NCBI GenBank assembly: GCA_963761655.1
Contig: CAVXHI010000002.1
Location: 1,140,568-1,204,567 of the forward strand
Direction of reading: 5' to 3'
Origin: RYN-122 sp963761655
GTDB taxonomy: Bacteria > Actinomycetota > Actinomycetes > Mycobacteriales > SCTD01
DNA length: 64,000 nucleotides
Below, piece by piece: positions 63,986 to 64,000 of the stretch (positions are counted from its first letter, which is position 1; every line of letters starts with the position of its first letter). The position numbers and the translations under genes are program-made. The notes beneath the pieces are model-generated. The model was given only the letters and a program-made list of their open reading frames with translations, was not told the origin of the DNA and ran no database searches.

Positions 63986-64000
63986 ACCAGAAGGAGCAGA
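63969..64000 (+). other. Probable contig-end or rearrangement junction
   Basis: After the ...GGCGCGGGG of crtI (to ~63969) the last ~31 bases are AAC/GAA-rich and low in GC compared with all flanking sequence: AGCAACACCAACTGAACC, then AGAAGGAGCAGA. They encode a gene-like end (NTN stop) followed by AAGGAG, a ribosome-binding site, as if a different gene's stop and the next gene's leader were joined here. Possibly a misassembled contig end; a genuine deletion junction cannot be excluded. Confidence 0.55.

Overview
The window comes from a high-GC actinomycete. Evidence: a complete actinobacterial-type division and cell wall (dcw) cluster with divIVA, yggT and sepF beyond ftsZ; an FtsZ ending in the tail VPDFLK; a MurE with the meso-diaminopimelate motif DNPR; a SAV_6107-type HEPN gene; a translational ileS T-box; a perfect actinobacterial LexA box; and pervasive GTGA/ATGA start-stop overlaps. 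I cannot name the genus. The CruF/GT2/CrtI carotenoid genes and the sulfur-assimilation set would suit a soil or rock actinomycete, but that is a guess. No rRNA, tRNA, CRISPR array, insertion sequence or prophage was seen.

Layout. 1-5965: lspA (partial), a TraR/DksA zinc-finger protein and the T-box-controlled ileS, then an unknown gene. 5977-27428 (minus strand): an unusual zinc-ribbon membrane protein, divIVA, yggT, sepF, yggS, pgeF, ftsZ, a GGDEF protein, ftsQ, murC, murG, ftsW, murD, mraY, murF, murE, ftsI, ftsL, rsmH, a small membrane protein and mraZ, headed by an mraZ promoter with two 10-bp-spaced operator repeats. 27775-32492 (plus): moxR, DUF58 and transglutaminase genes. 32561-32900: tandem repeats. 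33048-41028 (minus): an SOS mutagenesis locus (DUF6504, HEPN, dnaE2, methyltransferase, dinB, DUF3040) under a perfect LexA box. 41334-44588: efeUOB iron uptake behind a DtxR/IdeR-like box. 44635-46635: a fatty acyl reductase/SDR fusion. 46649-57969: sulfur assimilation (sirohydrochlorin chelatase, siroheme synthase, an SsuABC-like transporter, an Rrf2 regulator, cysN, cysD, cysC, sulfite reductase, zinc ribbon, cysH). 58020-63985: lipoprotein, CrtA-like, GNAT, desaturase-like, two small unknowns, CruF, GT2 and a truncated crtI.

Most interesting signal. Three sulfur promoters each appear to begin with a leaderless short ORF, a GTG placed exactly six bases after a putative -10 hexamer. The two divergent ORFs between cysC and sir share the peptide motif R-x-H-V-D-L-x-R-x-S-S-A-x-C just before the stop. 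The third, upstream of ssuA, carries three cysteines in nine residues. I infer cysteine- or translation-responsive attenuation of the whole regulon.

Caution. Many essential genes (ileS, murC, murD, murE, cysH, sir and others) are broken by single-base indels, mostly +1 insertions, clustered in patches (about 500-5900, 17500-18950, 28770-31420 and 54100-61030). Both sides of each break encode conserved family sequence, so I treat these as sequencing or assembly errors and annotate whole genes across them. The last 35 bases also look like a foreign junction.
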